NCBI RefSeq assembly: GCF_014268935.2
Contig: NZ_JABWRJ020000003.1
Location: forward strand, 1,045,501-1,109,500
Reading direction: 5' to 3'
Length of the DNA stretch: 64,000 nt
Source of the DNA: Pseudomonas peradeniyensis
GTDB taxonomy: Bacteria > Pseudomonadota > Gammaproteobacteria > Pseudomonadales > Pseudomonadaceae
Position numbers and translations under genes: made by a program. A model generated the notes under the pieces. The model was not told where the DNA came from. It did no database searches and saw only the letters and a list, made by a program, of their open reading frames with translations. Below, piece by piece: positions 60,711 through 64,000 of the stretch (its first letter is position 1; each line of letters opens with the position of its first letter).

Positions 60711-61637
60711 TCAGGCGGCATTCTTGAGTTTCGGGTCCAGCGCGTCGCGCAGGCCGTCGCCCATCAGGTTGATTGCCAGCACACTGAGCAGGATGGTCAG
60801 GCCGGGCAGGCTCACCACCCACCAGGCGCGCTCGATGTAGTCGCGGGCCGAGGCCAGCATGGTGCCCCACTCGGGGGTCGGCGGCTGGACGCCGAGGCCG
60901 AGGAAGCCCAGGGCGGCGGCGTCGAGGATCGCCGAGGAGAAGCTCAGGGTGGCCTGGACGATCAGCGGCGCCATGCAGTTGGGCAGCACGGTGACGAACA
61001 TCAGGCGTGGCAGGCCGGCGCCGGCCAGGCGCGCGGCGGTGACGTAGTCGCGGTTCAGCTCGCCCATCACCGCGGCGCGGGTCAGGCGCACGTAGGAGGG
61101 CAGCGAGACGATGGCGATGGCGATCACCGTGTTGATCAGGCCAGGGCCGAGGATGGCGACGATGGCCACGGCCAGCAGCAGCGACGGCAGGGCCAGCATC
61201 ACGTCCATCAGGCGCATGATCGAGGGACCGAGGATCTGCGGGAAGAAGCCGGCCAGCAGGCCCAGCAGGATACCCGGGATCAGCGACATCACCACCGACG
61301 ACAGGCCGATCAGCAGCGACAGGCGGGCGCCCTGGATCAGGCGCGAGAGCAGGTCGCGGCCCAGTTCGTCGGTGCCGAGGATGAACTGCCAGGTGCCGCC
61401 TTCGAGCCACACCGGCGGGGTGAGCAGAAATTCGCGGTACTGCTCGCTGGGGTTGTGCGGTGCGACCCAGGGGGCGAACAGGGCGCAGAACACCACCAGG
61501 GTCATGAAGGCCAGGCCGGCCACCGCGCCCTTGTTGCGCGAGAAGGCCTGCCAGAACTCTTTGTACGGCGAGGGGTAGAGCAAGCTTTGGTCAACCACGC
61601 TGGGCGGGGTGACAGATTTCGGAATCGGGCTGGTCAT
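60711..61637 (-). CDS. dppC: Di/oligopeptide ABC permease DppC
   Basis: 308 residues. An OppC_N segment (YKEFWQAFSRNKGAVAGLAFMTLVVF) is followed by LGTDELGRDLLSRLIQGARLSLLIG, a hallmark of the family. The EAA loop is DYVTAARLAGAGLPRLMFVTVLPN. About six membrane helices. It lies 10 bp before dppD and 10 bp after dppB. It forms the channel with DppB. Confidence 0.95.
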   Translation of the reverse strand: MTSPIPKSVTPPSVVDQSLLYPSPYKEFWQAFSRNKGAVAGLAFMTLVVFCALFAPWVAPHNPSEQYREFLLTPPVWLEGGTWQFILGTDELGRDLLSRLIQGARLSLLIGLSSVVMSLIPGILLGLLAGFFPQILGPSIMRLMDVMLALPSLLLAVAIVAILGPGLINTVIAIAIVSLPSYVRLTRAAVMGELNRDYVTAARLAGAGLPRLMFVTVLPNCMAPLIVQATLSFSSAILDAAALGFLGLGVQPPTPEWGTMLASARDYIERAWWVVSLPGLTILLSVLAINLMGDGLRDALDPKLKNAA

Positions 61638-61647
61638 GGCGGAGTCC

Positions 61648-62658
61648 TCAGCGCTGATGACGGATGCGTGGGTTGGCCAGGCCGTAGAGGATGTCCACGA
61701 CGAAGTTGACCAGGATCACCAGGCAGGCGATCAACAGGATGCCGTTCTGGACCACGGGGTAGTCACGGGCACCGATGGCCTCGATCAGCCATTTGCCGAT
61801 GCCCGGCCAGGAGAAGATGGTTTCGGTGAGCACGGCGCCGGCCAGCAGCGTACCGACCTGCAGGCCGAACACGGTCAGCACCGGGATCAGTGCGTTGCGC
61901 AGGCCGTGGATGAACACTACACGGGACGGCGACAGGCCCTTGGCGCGGGCGGTACGGATGTAGTCCTCGCGCAGCACTTCGAGCATCGACGAACGGGTCA
62001 TGCGGGCGATCACCGCCAGCGGGATGGTACCCAGCACGATGGCCGGCAGGATCAGGTGCATCACCGCGTCCTTGAACGCGCCTTCCTCGTCGCTGAGCAG
62101 GGTGTCGATGAGCATGAAGCCGGTTTTCGGCTCGATGTCGTAGAGCAGGTCGATGCGCCCGGAGACTGGCGTCCAGCCCAGGCTTACCGAGAAGAACATG
62201 ATCAGGATCAGGCCCCACCAGAAGATCGGCATCGAGTAGCCGGCCAGCGAGATGCCCATCACCCCGTGGTCGAACAGCGAGCCGCGCTTGAGCGCGGCGA
62301 TCACCCCGGCCAGCAGGCCGATGACCCCGGCGAACAGCAGGGCGGCCATGGCCAGCTCCAGCGTTGCCGGGAACAGGGTGAGGAATTCGTTCCATACGCT
62401 CTCACGGGTGCGCAGGGATTCGCCGAGGTCGCCCTGGGCGAGCTTGCCGACATAGTCCAGGTACTGGGCCGGCAGCGGTTTGTTCAGGCCCAGGCGCTCC
62501 ATGGCCTGGGCGTGCATTTCTGGGTCGACACGGCGTTCGCCCATCATCACTTCGACCGGGTCGCCGGGAATCAGGCGTATGAGCGCGAAGGTCAGCAGGG
62601 TGATACCGAAGAACGTCGGGATCAGCAGACCCAGGCGTCGGGCAATAAAACTCAACAT
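61648..62658 (-). CDS. dppB: Di/oligopeptide ABC permease DppB
   Basis: 336 residues. It begins MLSFIARRLGLLIPTFFGITLLTFALIRLIPGDPVEV, the classic DppB/OppB start, so I use the ATG at 62658 and reject the longer frame from 62847. The EAA loop is DYIRTARAKGLSPSRVVFIHGLRNALIPVL. Six membrane helices. It follows the binding-protein gene by 77 bp. Confidence 0.95.
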   Translation of the reverse strand: MLSFIARRLGLLIPTFFGITLLTFALIRLIPGDPVEVMMGERRVDPEMHAQAMERLGLNKPLPAQYLDYVGKLAQGDLGESLRTRESVWNEFLTLFPATLELAMAALLFAGVIGLLAGVIAALKRGSLFDHGVMGISLAGYSMPIFWWGLILIMFFSVSLGWTPVSGRIDLLYDIEPKTGFMLIDTLLSDEEGAFKDAVMHLILPAIVLGTIPLAVIARMTRSSMLEVLREDYIRTARAKGLSPSRVVFIHGLRNALIPVLTVFGLQVGTLLAGAVLTETIFSWPGIGKWLIEAIGARDYPVVQNGILLIACLVILVNFVVDILYGLANPRIRHQR

Positions 62659-62735
62659 TGTCAGGGGTACCTCATCAGCCGGTAACGGCAGTGCCGCCGG
62701 GGCCTCTTGCACAAGGTCCGGCGGCTGTTGTTGTT

Positions 62736-64000
62736 CTACTTCACCTTGGTGGTGGCGAAGTTGTTGTTGGTCAGTGGGTTGATCACATAGCCTTCGACGT
62801 TCTCGCGCATGGCGGTGAACATTTTCGGGTGGGCCATGCTGATCCACGGCTGGTCTTCATCGTACACCGCCAAAGCCTCGTTATAGAGCCTGGCGCGCTC
62901 GTCGTTGTCGATCACTTCGCGGGCGCGGGTGATCAGGTCCTGGAATTTCTGGTTGCACCAGCGCGCATAGTTCTCGCCGCTCTTGACCGCATCGCAGCTG
63001 AGCATCGGCGTGAGGAAGTTGTCCGGGTCGCCGTTGTCGCCGGCCCAGCCCGCCGACACCAGGTCGGCCTCGCCCTTCTTGGCGCGACGCAGCATCTCGG
63101 CCCATTCCATCACGCGGATGTCGAGCTTGATGCCGATCTTGGCCAGGTCGGACTGGAGCATTTCGGCCGACAGACGCGGGTTGGGGTTGGTCGGACCACC
63201 GCCGTTGCGGGTGAACAGGGTGATCACCGTGCCTTCCGGCACGCCGGCTTCCTTGAGCAGGGCTCGGGCCTTGTCGAGGTCGTGGGGCGGGTTCTTGTTG
63301 TCGGTGTTGTAGCCGATCATGGTCGGCGGGTACGGGTTGACGCCCGGCAGCGCGTTGCCCTTGCCGAACAGCTGGTCGACGTGGGTCTGGCGGTCGAAGG
63401 CCATGTTGATCGCCTTGCGCACGCGCACGTCGCTCAGGTACTTGTGCTGGGTGTTCATCGAGATGTAGCCGGTGACCAGCGCCTCGATCTCGGCGACCTT
63501 GAGTTTCGGATCGGTCTTGATGCCCGGCACGTCGTCAGGCTTGGGATACAGGGCGATCTGGCACTCGTTGGCGCGCAGTTTCTGCAGGCGCACGTTGCTG
63601 TCGGTGGCGATGGCGAAGATCAGCCCGTCGGCCGGTGGCTTGCCGCGGAAGTAGTCCGGGTTGGCCTTGTAGCGAACCTGGGCATCCTTGCTGTAGCGCT
63701 GGAACACGAACGGGCCGGTGCCGACCGGCTTGCTGTTGAGGTCGGAGGTTTTGCCGGCCTTGAGCAGCTGGTCGCCGTACTCGGCGGAGTAGATCGAGGT
63801 GAAGGCCATGGCCAGGTCGCGCAGGAAGGGCGCTTCCGGGCGGGTCAGGGTGATCACCACGGTGTGGTCGTCGGTCTTCTCGACCGACTTGAGCAGGTCC
63901 TTGAAGGCCATGCTCTCGAAATAGGGGTAGCCGACGCTGGTCTTGTCGTGCCACGGGTGGTCTTTCTTCAGCTGGCGGTTCAGGCTCCACAGCACGTCAT
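62736..64000 (-). CDS. dppA: Dipeptide-binding periplasmic protein DppA-like (5' partial)
   Basis: About 420 residues are visible; the N-terminus and signal peptide lie beyond the right edge. SBP_bac_5 family segments are present: PEAPFLRDLAMAFTSIYSAEYG, PVGTGPFVF, RVRKAINMAFDRQTHVDQLF, GWAGDNGDPDNFLTPMLSCDA and ARLYNEALAVYDEDQPWISMAH. It captures dipeptides or related compounds for the DppBCDF system encoded next to it. It is the probable first gene of the operon seen here. Confidence 0.93.
   Translation of the reverse strand, partial: DVLWSLNRQLKKDHPWHDKTSVGYPYFESMAFKDLLKSVEKTDDHTVVITLTRPEAPFLRDLAMAFTSIYSAEYGDQLLKAGKTSDLNSKPVGTGPFVFQRYSKDAQVRYKANPDYFRGKPPADGLIFAIATDSNVRLQKLRANECQIALYPKPDDVPGIKTDPKLKVAEIEALVTGYISMNTQHKYLSDVRVRKAINMAFDRQTHVDQLFGKGNALPGVNPYPPTMIGYNTDNKNPPHDLDKARALLKEAGVPEGTVITLFTRNGGGPTNPNPRLSAEMLQSDLAKIGIKLDIRVMEWAEMLRRAKKGEADLVSAGWAGDNGDPDNFLTPMLSCDAVKSGENYARWCNQKFQDLITRAREVIDNDERARLYNEALAVYDEDQPWISMAHPKMFTAMRENVEGYVINPLTNNNFATTKVK

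Overview
The window is chromosomal DNA from a fluorescent pseudomonad, most likely of the Pseudomonas putida group (P. putida / P. entomophila / P. mosselii type). The grounds are the high G+C content, the gene order queA-tgt-yajC-secDF ... isc ... ndk-rlmN-pilW-rodZ-ispG-hisS-bamB-der, the piu-speC-fec and opuC-prfC blocks, and many paired REP repeats (REPINs) with the core GTGGGAGCGGGCTTGCCCCG. Species assignment is inference from remembered gene order, not from a search.

Layout. 1-3.6 kb: the end of a divergent polysaccharide-deacetylase-like gene, a long REP palindrome, a bestrophin-family channel, a HigBA-like toxin-antitoxin pair and a GNAT acetyltransferase. 3.8-9.3 kb: a variable, partly AT-rich accessory region ending at a tRNA-Leu(CAA). 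It holds a small DUF3077/DUF6124-type pair with a highly structured leader, a conserved Cys-rich small protein, a frameshifted relic of what looks like a phage-tail-associated gene, an unknown gene broken by one amber codon, and an intact two-gene DUF262 + HEPN operon that is the best candidate here for a defence or RNA-targeting system.

9.5-33.4 kb is housekeeping: queuosine modification (queA, tgt), Sec accessory proteins (yajC, secD, secF), suhB, trmJ, cysE, the complete isc iron-sulfur operon (iscR-S-U-A-hscB-hscA-fdx-iscX), ndk, rlmN, pilW, rodZ, ispG, hisS, a YfgM-like protein, bamB and der. 33.6-35.6 kb is a transaminase / omega-amidase pair. 35.7-48.2 kb is mostly iron acquisition: a PepSY-flavoreductase (PiuB-like), a siderophore receptor (PiuA-like), the PiuC dioxygenase, a Sel1-repeat protein, then ornithine decarboxylase speC with a candidate attenuator leader, and a fecI-fecR-fecA signalling and uptake unit. 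48.3-51.8 kb is an OpuC-type osmoprotectant ABC transporter. 52.1-52.8 kb is a second HigBA-like pair, followed by prfC. 54.6-58.4 kb holds polyamine-related genes (PotF-like binding protein, cupin, PuuB-like oxidase, AraC-type regulator). Divergent from these is a 24-codon membrane peptide gene preceded by a good sigma-54 promoter match. 58.8-64 kb is a dipeptide/oligopeptide ABC transporter (dppA partial, dppBCDF), running off the right edge.

Most of the window is ordinary core genome. The points most worth a second look are the DUF262-HEPN operon and its decayed neighbours, the structured leader at about 4.4 kb, the speC leader, the sigma-54-linked small ORF, and the REP palindrome that supplies the 3' end of the bestrophin gene. 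I see no CRISPR array, no intact transposase or integrase, and no replication origin.
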